NCBI GenBank assembly: GCA_902775345.1
Contig: CACYLW010000011.1
Location: 1-55,412 of the forward strand
DNA: 55,412 bases
Source of the DNA: an uncultured Eubacteriales bacterium
Lineage (GTDB): Bacteria; Bacillota; Clostridia; Peptostreptococcales; Anaerovoracaceae
Direction: 5' to 3'
Shown here: one piece after another, positions 34,543-43,408 of the stretch
Numbering within the stretch: the stretch's first letter is position 1
Layout of the letters: every line of letters begins with the position of its first letter
The notes under the pieces: generated by a model
The model's database searches: none
The model's input: only the letters and a program-made list of their open reading frames with translations
What the model was told of the DNA's origin: nothing
Translations under genes and position numbers: made by a program

Positions 34543-34564
34543 AGCAAATAATACCATATTTGCT
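34543..34564 (-). promoter_or_regulatory. Promoter with overlapping 22-bp inverted repeat upstream of GPx
   Basis: AGCAAAT-N8-ATTTGCT is a perfect inverted repeat and contains an extended -10 TGGTATTAT (TATTAT at 34548-34553 on the minus strand). The repeat would block the promoter if bound by a repressor. There is no U-tract, so it is not a terminator. Confidence 0.5.
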
Positions 34565-34569
34565 CTGTT

Positions 34570-35781
34570 TTATACCGCTCTTTTTCCGGATGTCTTTATG
34601 GTTGCAGCGTAAGCGCTGTTGCAGAGTCCGAGAACCGCTGAAAGCATGAACAGCGTCTCTATGCCGAGCGTCTTCCAGATCCAGCCTCCGAACAGAGCGA
34701 CCAGAATGGTTATGAGATGGTTGACGGATACTCCCGTGGATATCGTGGCACGCATCTCTTCGGCACTGTCCGATATGTCCTGAACGTAGACGTTCGAAGC
34801 CATGGAGGCAAGCGATATCACCGAATCAAGAACATAGTTGATGCAGCACACCACGAACGCGATGTTCATCGGGAATATGTGATGCGCGAAACCATAGAAG
34901 AAGCACACGATCACAAGGATGAGCGTATCGCTTATCATCACGATCTTATATCCGAATCTGTCTATTATCTTTCCTACCAGCGGTGAAGCGAAGAAGCCGC
35001 ATACCGATGACACCGCGAAGAGTATGCTTATGGTCATCGCGTTGGCGCCATAGAACAGCACCAGCACGTAAGGTCCGAAAGTGAAGAACACCTGCTTGCG
35101 TGCGCCGTAGAACACCTCAAGCATGTAAAACTTGGAAAACTTCTTCCGGAAATAGAATCTGTGCTTCGCGGAATCGGCGGCACTCGTGCCGGTCATCCTG
35201 AAGGTCGACACCGTGCCGATACCGATGATCGCAGCGCTGACGGCAAATACCGTCTTGAAGAGATGCTCCGTGCTTTCGAGTCTCCAGAACACCACGATGA
35301 TGACCGCGTAACCGGCAAGCATTCCCACCTGGTAAACGGCATTCTGAAGTCCCAGGGCCTCTCCCCCGCGTCCCTCTTTTGAGTACTGAAGGGTCAGCGT
35401 ATTGCGCATCCCAAGCTGTATGTGATCTCCGAGCGAGAATATGAATATGCAGAGGATCACAAGCACCTTGTCTGCCGGCACCAGCGACTGTGCAGCCAGT
35501 CCGATAAGCATTATGACCGCACCGATGCGGTATATCCTTTCGGCAGACAACGTATACAGTGCAGCGAGCACAAAAACCAATGCCAGGCCCGGCATCTCCC
35601 GGAAGAATTCCGAAACGCCCTTATCCCAGCCTGACATCGATACCACCTCAGCCAGATAGTTGTCAATAACGCCCTTATACATACCGTACGCCAGCGCGAA
35701 GGTCAGCATCGATATGAAAAACGCCTTATATCCCGACTCCTGCCTGAATACTTCTTTCAAACGGTCATAAGTCCTGTTCAC
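34570..35781 (-). CDS. Major facilitator superfamily transporter
   Basis: A 403-aa membrane protein with about 12 helices. A charged inter-helix loop near residues 270-280 (GKIIDRFGYKIVM) is MFS-like (G-x-x-x-D-R-x-G). It starts 9 bp after the GPH symporter stop and so belongs to the same transcript. Membership of a catabolic cluster suggests efflux of a product or uptake of a second compound. I cannot assign a substrate. Confidence 0.85.
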   Translation of the reverse strand: MNRTYDRLKEVFRQESGYKAFFISMLTFALAYGMYKGVIDNYLAEVVSMSGWDKGVSEFFREMPGLALVFVLAALYTLSAERIYRIGAVIMLIGLAAQSLVPADKVLVILCIFIFSLGDHIQLGMRNTLTLQYSKEGRGGEALGLQNAVYQVGMLAGYAVIIVVFWRLESTEHLFKTVFAVSAAIIGIGTVSTFRMTGTSAADSAKHRFYFRKKFSKFYMLEVFYGARKQVFFTFGPYVLVLFYGANAMTISILFAVSSVCGFFASPLVGKIIDRFGYKIVMISDTLILVIVCFFYGFAHHIFPMNIAFVVCCINYVLDSVISLASMASNVYVQDISDSAEEMRATISTGVSVNHLITILVALFGGWIWKTLGIETLFMLSAVLGLCNSAYAATIKTSGKRAV

Positions 35782-35790
35782 CTTATATTA

Positions 35791-37290
35791 TTACAGGCTT
35801 TTCTTCAGGCCTGCATTTTCCTTGCTCCAGAGTCTGTCGTATGAGAAACCTGTCACTTTCTCGAGCATGCGTTTCTCCTCATCCGTGGTGACTCCGCTTT
35901 CCTCACCCTTCCTGCGGGCAACTTCCTTCTGCACAAGGTCAAACTCAGTGCTCGTCATAGGGAAGAGCACCGCTACGATGAGCAGCAGCGCCGAGAGGAT
36001 GGCCGGCGCCAGTATGAAGCATACGCCTATTCCATGCTGGGTCGCGGCGCTCTGTGCCATGCCGGCGTTCGCGAGCGCTTCGTCATAGTGTACGGCCGAA
36101 AGCATGAATCCGATAAGCGCAGCCGAGATACCCGAAGCTATCTTCCTGATGAACGTAGCCATGCTGGATACGATACCAGGTCTGCGGATCGATGTTATGA
36201 GTTCATCGACGTCTGTCATGTCTGCCATGATCGCAAAGATACCTGTGAGCGAGCCCGCGTTGCCCAGTCCGATCAGAGCCGCAAGAGCAAGCACCGGCGC
36301 AAGCGATACTCCGCTGTGCGAGAACCCGAACAGCCCAAGCACACCGATCAGCCTTACAGGAGCAGCGATCATGATCGCCATCTTCTTCGAGGTCTTTCTC
36401 ATGACCGGTCCGAAGATAAGCATTCCGATGAGCTGGGCTATCATGAGGACTGCCAGGATCGGCAGATAGTAATTGACTTTGTCATTGTACGCGTCGAGCG
36501 TGTGCTTTACATAGTAGACGGCCATACCCGAGATGAAGTCCATGCCGCCCTGTCCGAAGAGGTAGAGCCCCAGGAACAGCAGGAACGAACGGCTTCTGAA
36601 CACGCTTGCAGCCTGTGTGAAACTCTCGCCCAGCGTCGTCCTGACCGGTTCCTTCTGTTTTTCCCATGTCCCGAAGAAAACCGTTATCGATACAACGAAG
36701 AACAGCACGCCGAATATGAGTCCGCACTTCATGTATAATGCAGGCTCATTGGTAGGATTGATGATCATTCCCGGTACCAAACCGCAGATCATCGCTCCGA
36801 GAGTCGAGAATATCATACGCATGTTGGAGAATTTCGCGCGCATCCTGTAATCGTCCATCATGTCCGGAAGGAGACCGTTGTACGGCACGCTCAGGACCGT
36901 GAAGGCTGTATTGAACAGGCAGTACATTACCATGTAGAATACGTACTTCGCAGTCATGGACGGCGCATTTATATTCATCCAGATAAGCACAAAAGTGATT
37001 GCCGAAGCAAAACTGCCGACGAGGATGTAAAACCTCTTGGCTCCGAACTTCGAATGCGTCCTCTCGGTGATGTTGCCCATTATAGGGTCAGTGATGGCGT
37101 CCCAGATCTTTCCGACCATAGGGATGGTTCCTGCGAGAGCCGCATTCATTCCCATGGCGTCTGTGAGAAATACGATGAAGAACGCGTTGATGATAACGAA
37201 GCATCCTCCGCCGAAGATCTCTCCGACTCCATAAGTCAGTCTGTTAAAAAAGCCGTATGCCGGCTTTCTGCCTGCGATTTCCTCTTTCAT
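35791..37290 (-). CDS. GPH-family (glycoside-pentoside-hexuronide:cation) symporter
   Basis: A 499-aa membrane protein with 12 helices. Its N-terminus YGFFNRLTYGVGEIFGGGCF and first-loop segment WDAITDPIMGNITERT are the MFS_2/GPH hallmarks seen in MelB, XynB-type and glucuronide carriers. Members bring in glycosides with Na+ or H+. GAGGGACG precedes the ATG. It starts a transcript of its own at an operator-covered promoter (37332-37362), 133 bp after the esterase gene. The co-encoded hydrolases point to an imported glycoside or glycerol conjugate as substrate. Confidence 0.92.
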   Translation of the reverse strand: MKEEIAGRKPAYGFFNRLTYGVGEIFGGGCFVIINAFFIVFLTDAMGMNAALAGTIPMVGKIWDAITDPIMGNITERTHSKFGAKRFYILVGSFASAITFVLIWMNINAPSMTAKYVFYMVMYCLFNTAFTVLSVPYNGLLPDMMDDYRMRAKFSNMRMIFSTLGAMICGLVPGMIINPTNEPALYMKCGLIFGVLFFVVSITVFFGTWEKQKEPVRTTLGESFTQAASVFRSRSFLLFLGLYLFGQGGMDFISGMAVYYVKHTLDAYNDKVNYYLPILAVLMIAQLIGMLIFGPVMRKTSKKMAIMIAAPVRLIGVLGLFGFSHSGVSLAPVLALAALIGLGNAGSLTGIFAIMADMTDVDELITSIRRPGIVSSMATFIRKIASGISAALIGFMLSAVHYDEALANAGMAQSAATQHGIGVCFILAPAILSALLLIVAVLFPMTSTEFDLVQKEVARRKGEESGVTTDEEKRMLEKVTGFSYDRLWSKENAGLKKSL

Positions 37291-37331
37291 GTGATCGTCC
37301 CTCTCTCAGATAAAACTCTGCTGCTTTATCA

Positions 37332-37362
37332 ATATTAGCATAGTCATGCCTGCTAAATCCAA
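37332..37362 (-). promoter_or_regulatory. GPH symporter promoter with palindromic operator
   Basis: Minus strand extended -10 TGCTAATAT (TAATAT at 37332-37337) and -35 TTGGAT (37357-37362), 19-nt spacing. The perfect inverted repeat TTAGCA-N10-TGCTAA (37335-37356) fills the spacer and overlaps the -10. It looks like a repressor site, for example for a LacI or GntR family protein, which is not encoded here. Confidence 0.55.
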
Positions 37363-37423
37363 AACAAAGATGTATGGCTGCACGCCGAAGATGCAGCATA
37401 TAAGTTTAGGTACTGATGAATTT

Positions 37424-38767
37424 TTACATTGGCCCCTTGTCGCGCAGGAAGCTGTTCCACTCCTTGAGGCGGCATTGTGCCGGACCGATCAGGCCGCCGC
37501 CTTTTCCGTCGAAAAGCCGGAACCTGCTGTTTCTTTTGCTGATCGCGGGCCAGTCCTGCAGGCCTGCGCCGTTAGGATCTCCGGTCTTTACAAAGTTCGC
37601 CACATAGTCCGCCATCTCGTCCTTGAGCCTGCGGTCGTTCTCATCGAACGGGCGCCAGCTCTTGTCAAAGTTTCCGAACATGTACCAGAGATCCGCCGCA
37701 TGATATGCCTTGAACCTGTCTCCCGGCGGAGTCCTGTCAAACATGTAGCCCCATACCGGTGACTGACCGCGTTTCGCATGCAGCTTTCCCAGGCTCAGAG
37801 CGAGGTCGTATATGAGGTAAGGCATGAAGTCCTGCGACGTGACACCGGCTATTACCGGCACATCGAGGTATGAGCCCTCCTTCATTATCTTTGACGGCAT
37901 CTTCGGTATTATGGTGCCGTCGATGCCCGGCTGCTGAGTGCGCACGCTTCCGATCTCCCTGCCTGTGGCATACCAGGCATCAAATATCGTCTGATCAGGC
38001 AGCGTCCTGAATTCCTCTTCAGTCTCCGCCCCCGCGCGCTCCCTTACCTTTGACCAGAACTTTTCGTCTGATTCCTCCGGAGTGTAAGGGCCCGCAAAGT
38101 CAGGTACACTGCCGGCACCCGACATCATGACTGCGCCCTTGACAACATCCTTGAGCATCTGTGTGTAAAGCAGATCCATGACAGCCATCGCCCCGGCAGA
38201 CTGTCCCATTATCGTGATACGTTCAGGGTCACCGCCGAAATCCGCTATGTGTTCCTTGATCCAGCGCAGACCAAACACCATGTCGTGGAGCCCGTAGTTG
38301 CCGGATTTATAAAGGCCGAACACATTGAGTCTGTATCCGAGCGAAACATATACGATACCGCGTCTTGCGTATTCAGTGCTCGTTCCGTACGGGTGCTCTC
38401 CCACATTTCCGTTCTCGAATGAGCCTCCGTGGATGAAAACCAGCACCGGATCCTTCCGGGCTTCCTCCCTCGCGATGACATTGAGCGTCATCGGGGACTC
38501 TGCGAATTTCCAGTCCGGAATATCCTGGCCGTATCTGAACTCGCTGTGATAAAACCAGTAGCGTCCGATGGATTCCTTATGGTACGCCCTGAACTGGAAG
38601 CAGTCTGTCTCAGGCCCGGTCGCATCAAACTCTTCCCACGCCGGATACGGTTTAGGGAGTTCGAAGCGCTCCGTGACCGCGTACGGTATGCCGCGGAACA
38701 TGCGTATTCCGTTTTCTTCGGTACCGGTGACCTTGCCGAGCCCGGTCTCTATGGTTACTTTTTTCAT
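37424..38767 (-). CDS. Type-B carboxylesterase (PnbA-like)
   Basis: A 447-aa cytoplasmic alpha/beta hydrolase, at the short end for the family. It shows RGIPYA at the N-terminus, the oxyanion motif FIHGGSFENG, the nucleophile Ser190 in IMGQSAGAMA, and a probable catalytic His in FKAYHAADLWYMFGNF. The partner region GNYGLHDMVFGLRWI aligns with the family's GNxGLxDQ segment. There is no signal peptide, so the substrate is hydrolysed inside the cell; acetyl or aryl esters of imported glycosides are plausible. The gene starts 18 bp after the GDPD stop. Confidence 0.9.
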   Translation of the reverse strand: MKKVTIETGLGKVTGTEENGIRMFRGIPYAVTERFELPKPYPAWEEFDATGPETDCFQFRAYHKESIGRYWFYHSEFRYGQDIPDWKFAESPMTLNVIAREEARKDPVLVFIHGGSFENGNVGEHPYGTSTEYARRGIVYVSLGYRLNVFGLYKSGNYGLHDMVFGLRWIKEHIADFGGDPERITIMGQSAGAMAVMDLLYTQMLKDVVKGAVMMSGAGSVPDFAGPYTPEESDEKFWSKVRERAGAETEEEFRTLPDQTIFDAWYATGREIGSVRTQQPGIDGTIIPKMPSKIMKEGSYLDVPVIAGVTSQDFMPYLIYDLALSLGKLHAKRGQSPVWGYMFDRTPPGDRFKAYHAADLWYMFGNFDKSWRPFDENDRRLKDEMADYVANFVKTGDPNGAGLQDWPAISKRNSRFRLFDGKGGGLIGPAQCRLKEWNSFLRDKGPM

Positions 38768-38785
38768 CGGTCTCCTTTAGCTGCG

Positions 38786-39838
38786 TTAATATGCTGCGTC
38801 TCTTCCGCTTTCAGACTTTTTGTCTCCGGCTTCAAAATGATCCGGTTCGAGGTGATAAGGCAGATCCACCGCTCTTGCAGGAAGCAGTTTCTCGCCTTTT
38901 TTCTCCAGGAACTCTCTCAGCGCCCACGGTCTGTCCGTGATGATGCCGTCGACGCCCATCTCATACATGATCTCAAAATCGTCCACGAAGTTCACAGTCC
39001 ACGGCACGACTTTCATTCCCAGTCCGTGCGCCTCTTCTGTTAGTTCCTTGGTTATCTCCTTAAAGTACGGGCTTACATCGTCGATCCCGAGCGAATGCGC
39101 CGCCCGCACCGGATCCCCGCCAAAGTCACGGATGTCTATGCCCGCAAGCCATGGTGACGGTTCGTCCCTGTCAAGCCACAGCGTGGTCGCGTCCGCCGTT
39201 CCCCAGGACGGCTGCTCACTGTAGAGCGCTATCGTCCTGATGCCCGGATCGAGTTCTTTCATTTTCACGAGCACAAGCCAGTCGAATGACTGCAGTATCA
39301 CCTGTTCACGGAAACCGAATTCATTCACAAGAGACAGAAACTCTCTGAGCAGTTTGTCGTAGTCGGGATTCTTTTCGTATCTGGTTCCGAGCGCGGGATC
39401 CGGATAGGCCTTAGCCTCTATGCTCATCCTGATGTCTTCGTTGCCGCTGTCCCTGACCAGCTCAAACATCTGGCGCAGCGACGGTATGAACGCATCCGTC
39501 TGCACCTGTGTGCGTCCGTGCAGTTCATGGTATTCGACGGACGGATCCATGCGGCCGACATTGAACGACTGCACTTCAGCCAGCGTCATGTCGTGGATAT
39601 AGCGGTCATGGCCCTCGATGCGTCTGCCTTCGCTGTCTGTTGTCAGGTCAGGATTCAGCGCCGGATTGTGCGACATCACTATCCGGCCGTCTCCGGTCAG
39701 CTGCATGTCGCATTCGATGGTCATCGCGCCGTTCTCAAGCGAATACTGATAAGACCAGAGCGTGTTCTCGGGACGCGCGTCCCTTCCGCCCCTGTGAAAC
39801 TCCATGTCGTAATATTTTACTGATTCTTCATTTACCAT
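38786..39838 (-). CDS. Glycerophosphodiester phosphodiesterase
   Basis: A 350-aa TIM-barrel enzyme. The catalytic entry FHRGGRDARPENT and the metal-binding TIECDMQLTGDGRIVMSHNP segment are the GDPD hallmarks, and the C-terminal part has WTVNFVDDFEIMYEMGVDGI. It hydrolyses glycerophosphodiesters to glycerol 3-phosphate plus an alcohol. There is no signal peptide, unlike secreted GlpQ. The ATG overlaps the end of the beta-helix gene by 7 bp and has no clear ribosome site, so translation is probably coupled. Its placement between a carbohydrate-type beta-helix protein and an esterase is unusual. Confidence 0.92.
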   Translation of the reverse strand: MVNEESVKYYDMEFHRGGRDARPENTLWSYQYSLENGAMTIECDMQLTGDGRIVMSHNPALNPDLTTDSEGRRIEGHDRYIHDMTLAEVQSFNVGRMDPSVEYHELHGRTQVQTDAFIPSLRQMFELVRDSGNEDIRMSIEAKAYPDPALGTRYEKNPDYDKLLREFLSLVNEFGFREQVILQSFDWLVLVKMKELDPGIRTIALYSEQPSWGTADATTLWLDRDEPSPWLAGIDIRDFGGDPVRAAHSLGIDDVSPYFKEITKELTEEAHGLGMKVVPWTVNFVDDFEIMYEMGVDGIITDRPWALREFLEKKGEKLLPARAVDLPYHLEPDHFEAGDKKSESGRDAAY

Positions 39839-41748
39839 TTTTTCAATATCTGTTTTCTGCCATCCGTTATGATCTCATGTTTCAGATCGGCAAACGGTCC
39901 CGGCACTATTTTACCTGTACGTTCAACACCGTAGAAATCAGTGTCAAGAACTATATCCGAACCGTCCGGCGACTCGAAACGCTGCTCAGGTTCGAAAGCC
40001 TTGCCAAGTACGTCCGAGCTGATCATCCTGCACTCACCTTTCTTCTCATGTCTGCAGGCTCTGGCTCCATTCAGATAGATGTTGCCTTCTGCCCAGACCG
40101 GCAGATGCCCGAAGTGCGCTTTCTCAAGTTCCGCCATGTCCGCCGGCCGTGAGAAATCGAACTGCGAATACCACTCCTCAAAAGTCGGATATCCGTCGAA
40201 TACCCAGGTTCCGACCCTGCGGTTCTCATACTCCTTTCCGTCATCTGTATCGTGCAGTATCTCCGCATCTTCTGACGGCCAGGTCTGTATGAATATGTTG
40301 TTGCAGAACCTGTTGTCGCCGTGCAGTATCGTCATGAATCCCATGACCTCTGTGCGGTGCGGTATGTGATAAGGCGTGTACCGCCAGTCCGTGCCGGCTC
40401 CCACGCAGGTAAAGGCTCCGCAGATGAGATTATGTACCATAGCTATTCCCTGAGCAGCGAACCTGAGGCTCACATCAGAGAACAGTATGTTGTTGTCGAT
40501 CAGTGTCGGACCGTGGCTCACCTCGATGAACAGATCCTGCGACATCATGCCGCCATTCAGCTGCCTGACACCCTTCGGCCGCTGGTTGTCATGCAGGTAA
40601 TTGCAGCTTATCCTTGTTCCCTGGGCTTCCCAGTCACACCATATGCCCATCGTGCAGTGGTGGATGTGGTTCCTCCTGATGATCACATCTATGGCTGCAT
40701 GCAGCTTTATGCCCGCGATCTCAGCTCCGCCCAGTTCCATCATGTTATTGATATGATGGATGTGATTGTCTTCGATTATGCTGAAGACGCCGCCCATGCG
40801 TCCGATGATGCCGCCCTGCTGGCAGTGGTGTATGTTGTTGCGCCGTATGATATGTCCGCCGATATTCTCCTTCAGCCATCCGTGATACTGTCCGCGGCAC
40901 ACGGCTTCCCTTTCCATCTGCGTAGGGCTTTTAACGTATTTTGTAGTAAAGTAATTGTCATTATCCGGATCATAGTATCTTCCTAGCGAGATCCCTGCGC
41001 ACTTGCTGTTTGCAATCTCGCAGTCTTCTATGATCCAGCCCCTGCTCCAGTGCGGTCCTATCATACCATCCTGAAAAGCAGCCGGAGGCGCCCATGTCGT
41101 GGCGGCTTTCTCCACCCTGAAGCCTCTGACAGTGATGCAGTTTATGCCCGTTTCAGACGGCCAGAAACATTCTCTTCTGACATTTATCTCAACGTTTTCA
41201 CGGTTCGGATCCGCGCCCTGAAAGTTCGCGTATATCACGGTCTCGTCAAGCTGTTCATCCTGCTCCGTATACCATTTCAGCCTCGAGTTGCCCGGGTCCC
41301 AGCTGACATCGCTGATCTCTCCGCGCATGCACTCCTCAATATCCGAGGTCTCATACAAAGCCTCATCGTTGAGATACACGCAGCCTGTGTGCTTGTCCGC
41401 TCTGGCAAAATACCAGTCGCCATACACGAGCGTAGTGTATGGATTGTAGTCCCCGAACAGGCTGTTTCCGATCCTTGTTACCCAGACATTGTCTGAATAC
41501 TTTTCCCAGCCGGAGATCTGCTCGGCTCCCGTGATCACTGCAGCGAGAGGCTCGGTACTTACGTAGGTGATCCTTTCATCCTCAGTGCCGGAGTTTACCG
41601 GATCTACCGTTTCGCGGTAGATACCCGGGCATACATGGACTGTATCTCCCGGTTTTGCAGACACGGCCGCCTCGCTTATGCTTCTGAACGGGCTTGCCTG
41701 GCTGCCGTCGCCATGAGGTTTCGCATTTATATCTACGTAAATATCCAT
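39832..41748 (-). CDS. Right-handed parallel beta-helix protein, putative glycan-active enzyme
   Basis: A 638-aa protein. The N-terminus YVDINAKPHGDGSQASPF is the DUF1565-like entry, followed by the GIYRETV turn. From about residue 200 to 480 there are repeated coils such as IIRRNNIHHCQQGGI, IIEDNHIHHI and VIIRRNHIHHCTMGI. It resembles the beta-helix glycoside hydrolases and lyases (for example GH141 or pectate-lyase-like proteins). I could not confirm catalytic residues. There is no signal peptide, which is unusual for this class. A start at ATG 41748 with GGTG upstream is preferred to GTG 41757, which overlaps the upstream stop. Confidence 0.82.
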   Translation of the reverse strand: MDIYVDINAKPHGDGSQASPFRSISEAAVSAKPGDTVHVCPGIYRETVDPVNSGTEDERITYVSTEPLAAVITGAEQISGWEKYSDNVWVTRIGNSLFGDYNPYTTLVYGDWYFARADKHTGCVYLNDEALYETSDIEECMRGEISDVSWDPGNSRLKWYTEQDEQLDETVIYANFQGADPNRENVEINVRRECFWPSETGINCITVRGFRVEKAATTWAPPAAFQDGMIGPHWSRGWIIEDCEIANSKCAGISLGRYYDPDNDNYFTTKYVKSPTQMEREAVCRGQYHGWLKENIGGHIIRRNNIHHCQQGGIIGRMGGVFSIIEDNHIHHINNMMELGGAEIAGIKLHAAIDVIIRRNHIHHCTMGIWCDWEAQGTRISCNYLHDNQRPKGVRQLNGGMMSQDLFIEVSHGPTLIDNNILFSDVSLRFAAQGIAMVHNLICGAFTCVGAGTDWRYTPYHIPHRTEVMGFMTILHGDNRFCNNIFIQTWPSEDAEILHDTDDGKEYENRRVGTWVFDGYPTFEEWYSQFDFSRPADMAELEKAHFGHLPVWAEGNIYLNGARACRHEKKGECRMISSDVLGKAFEPEQRFESPDGSDIVLDTDFYGVERTGKIVPGPFADLKHEIITDGRKQILKKW

Positions 41749-41753
41749 TTCAT

Positions 41754-43382
41754 TCACCAGTTTATGCCGCTGACCGGCTTGGTCTGTTCAGAAACGCACA
41801 CGGTCTCACGGCAGATATCTCTTTCCGAATACTCTTTTCCTATGCCTTCTCCGATGTTAGGTCCGAAAATATTGCAGCAGATAATATCGATCACGAAGAG
41901 CGTTATCAGTATGGAGCATATGACCTTTGCCTTCTTGTCACCGAGTCTGTGCACAAGGTTCTTGATAAGCGGCCCCACAATGAATATTCCCAGGAAACCG
42001 CCTATGTCGAACGCGATAAGACCTGCCAGGCACACTCTTCCGTTCAGGTTCAGCTGCATGTCATGGTAGTCCCAGTACGACCTGTTGCTGAAGAACTCGA
42101 TTACGAAGCTGGTGAAATATTCCAGTATGCCGCACAGTATCATTGTCGAGATGAAGAGTTTTAGTTTGTGGTGCTTGAGTTTGTTAAGCAAGGCTATGAT
42201 GAACACTCCTCCCGCACCGTATATCGGAAGCCACGGGCCGTACATGACACCTCTGTTAACGAAGACCTGTTCCTGTACAAGATGCAGACCGACCTCCCAC
42301 AGCCAGCCGATAAAGCAGAAAATGAAGAACATAGCTATGTAGTCAATGATCCGGTATTCATCCGCGGCATCAAAGCTTGAATTCCTGATGTGCATGTCAG
42401 GCATCAGATATTCCGGATGGATGTCCTCCGGCTTTTCTCCGGCTTTGACCCTGTCAACATATGCGCAGCCGTCAAATGCAGGCTCTATGAACTTGCTCCT
42501 GTCGATGTCAGGTCTCTGCCTGAGAACGGAATAGACTTCAGCCCCGACTGTGTAATCGATCGGAAGCATGATGAAAAGGTCCGTGAACGGCATGATAAAC
42601 CCCGGTACAAGGAGATAAAGGTATGACATGTCGATCAGGAACATTTTCCACTTGTACCCATATGTCATCTCCTTTGACAGATTCCTGGCTTCCTTCCAGC
42701 TCAGGTCAGGGTTTTCAGCTAATATATAAGGCACGCAGAAGTACTGATAGTGCTTTATGATGCCTCCTATGACGGTGATCCACCATAAGGCTATCACTAA
42801 AACATAAATGCTCATCACGCCTATCACATGCAGGAATTTATGGTTGCCGAAAGGGGCAAGGATACGCCGTATCTTGACATCCCTCTGGAACCTGTTTTCA
42901 AGAACCGCCCTGTCAAGTCCGACAGCCAGTGTTTTCTTGAAAAACGAGGTGACGCCTTTATACAGCACCATGAACAGCATGATAAAGACGAAGACCTCTC
43001 CCAGGTTTCGTTCCATGTATGCATGGTTCATGGCGAAAAGGTTGATAAGCCAGCTGTATGTGGACAATATGCCCCAGACGACGTCTACGACAATTTCCTC
43101 TCTTACAAACTCAGGCAGGGACTGTACAAGCGGGGTATTTCTGACGTAGTCAAGAATGCTGAGTATGTCGTCTTTCTGCACGACCCCCCTGCCGTATTTC
43201 ATGTCCAGATTGTTTATGAGGCCGGAAGCGTTAAACTCCAGTATTCCGACAAATGAGAATATAAAGATTATGAGAACGAGTACGAAATACGGTTTTACCC
43301 CCTTGGTAAAAATCGTCCGCCTGACTCTGCTTCTGATCTCTCTGAACCCCAATCTGAATTCAGCTGTTTCACTTTGCATCAT
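41754..43382 (-). CDS. DUF975-like and PF06541-like fused membrane protein
   Basis: A 542-aa membrane protein made of two parts. Residues 1 to about 290 look like DUF975, starting FRLGFREIRSRVRR and including YILAENPDLSWKEARNLS. Residues about 325-530 look like the 'putative ABC transporter permease' family PF06541, with FFIFCFIGWLWEVGLH, GPWLPIYGAGGV and the WDYHDMQLNLNGRVCL segment. Each half is usually a separate protein. The function of either is unproven, and no ATPase is near. GGAGG lies 6 nt before the ATG at 43382. It follows the phosphoesterase by 26 bp and ends at the start of the beta-helix gene. Confidence 0.82.
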   Translation of the reverse strand: MMQSETAEFRLGFREIRSRVRRTIFTKGVKPYFVLVLIIFIFSFVGILEFNASGLINNLDMKYGRGVVQKDDILSILDYVRNTPLVQSLPEFVREEIVVDVVWGILSTYSWLINLFAMNHAYMERNLGEVFVFIMLFMVLYKGVTSFFKKTLAVGLDRAVLENRFQRDVKIRRILAPFGNHKFLHVIGVMSIYVLVIALWWITVIGGIIKHYQYFCVPYILAENPDLSWKEARNLSKEMTYGYKWKMFLIDMSYLYLLVPGFIMPFTDLFIMLPIDYTVGAEVYSVLRQRPDIDRSKFIEPAFDGCAYVDRVKAGEKPEDIHPEYLMPDMHIRNSSFDAADEYRIIDYIAMFFIFCFIGWLWEVGLHLVQEQVFVNRGVMYGPWLPIYGAGGVFIIALLNKLKHHKLKLFISTMILCGILEYFTSFVIEFFSNRSYWDYHDMQLNLNGRVCLAGLIAFDIGGFLGIFIVGPLIKNLVHRLGDKKAKVICSILITLFVIDIICCNIFGPNIGEGIGKEYSERDICRETVCVSEQTKPVSGINW

Positions 43383-43408
43383 GAATATCCTCCGATGTAC
43401 CAGCAATA

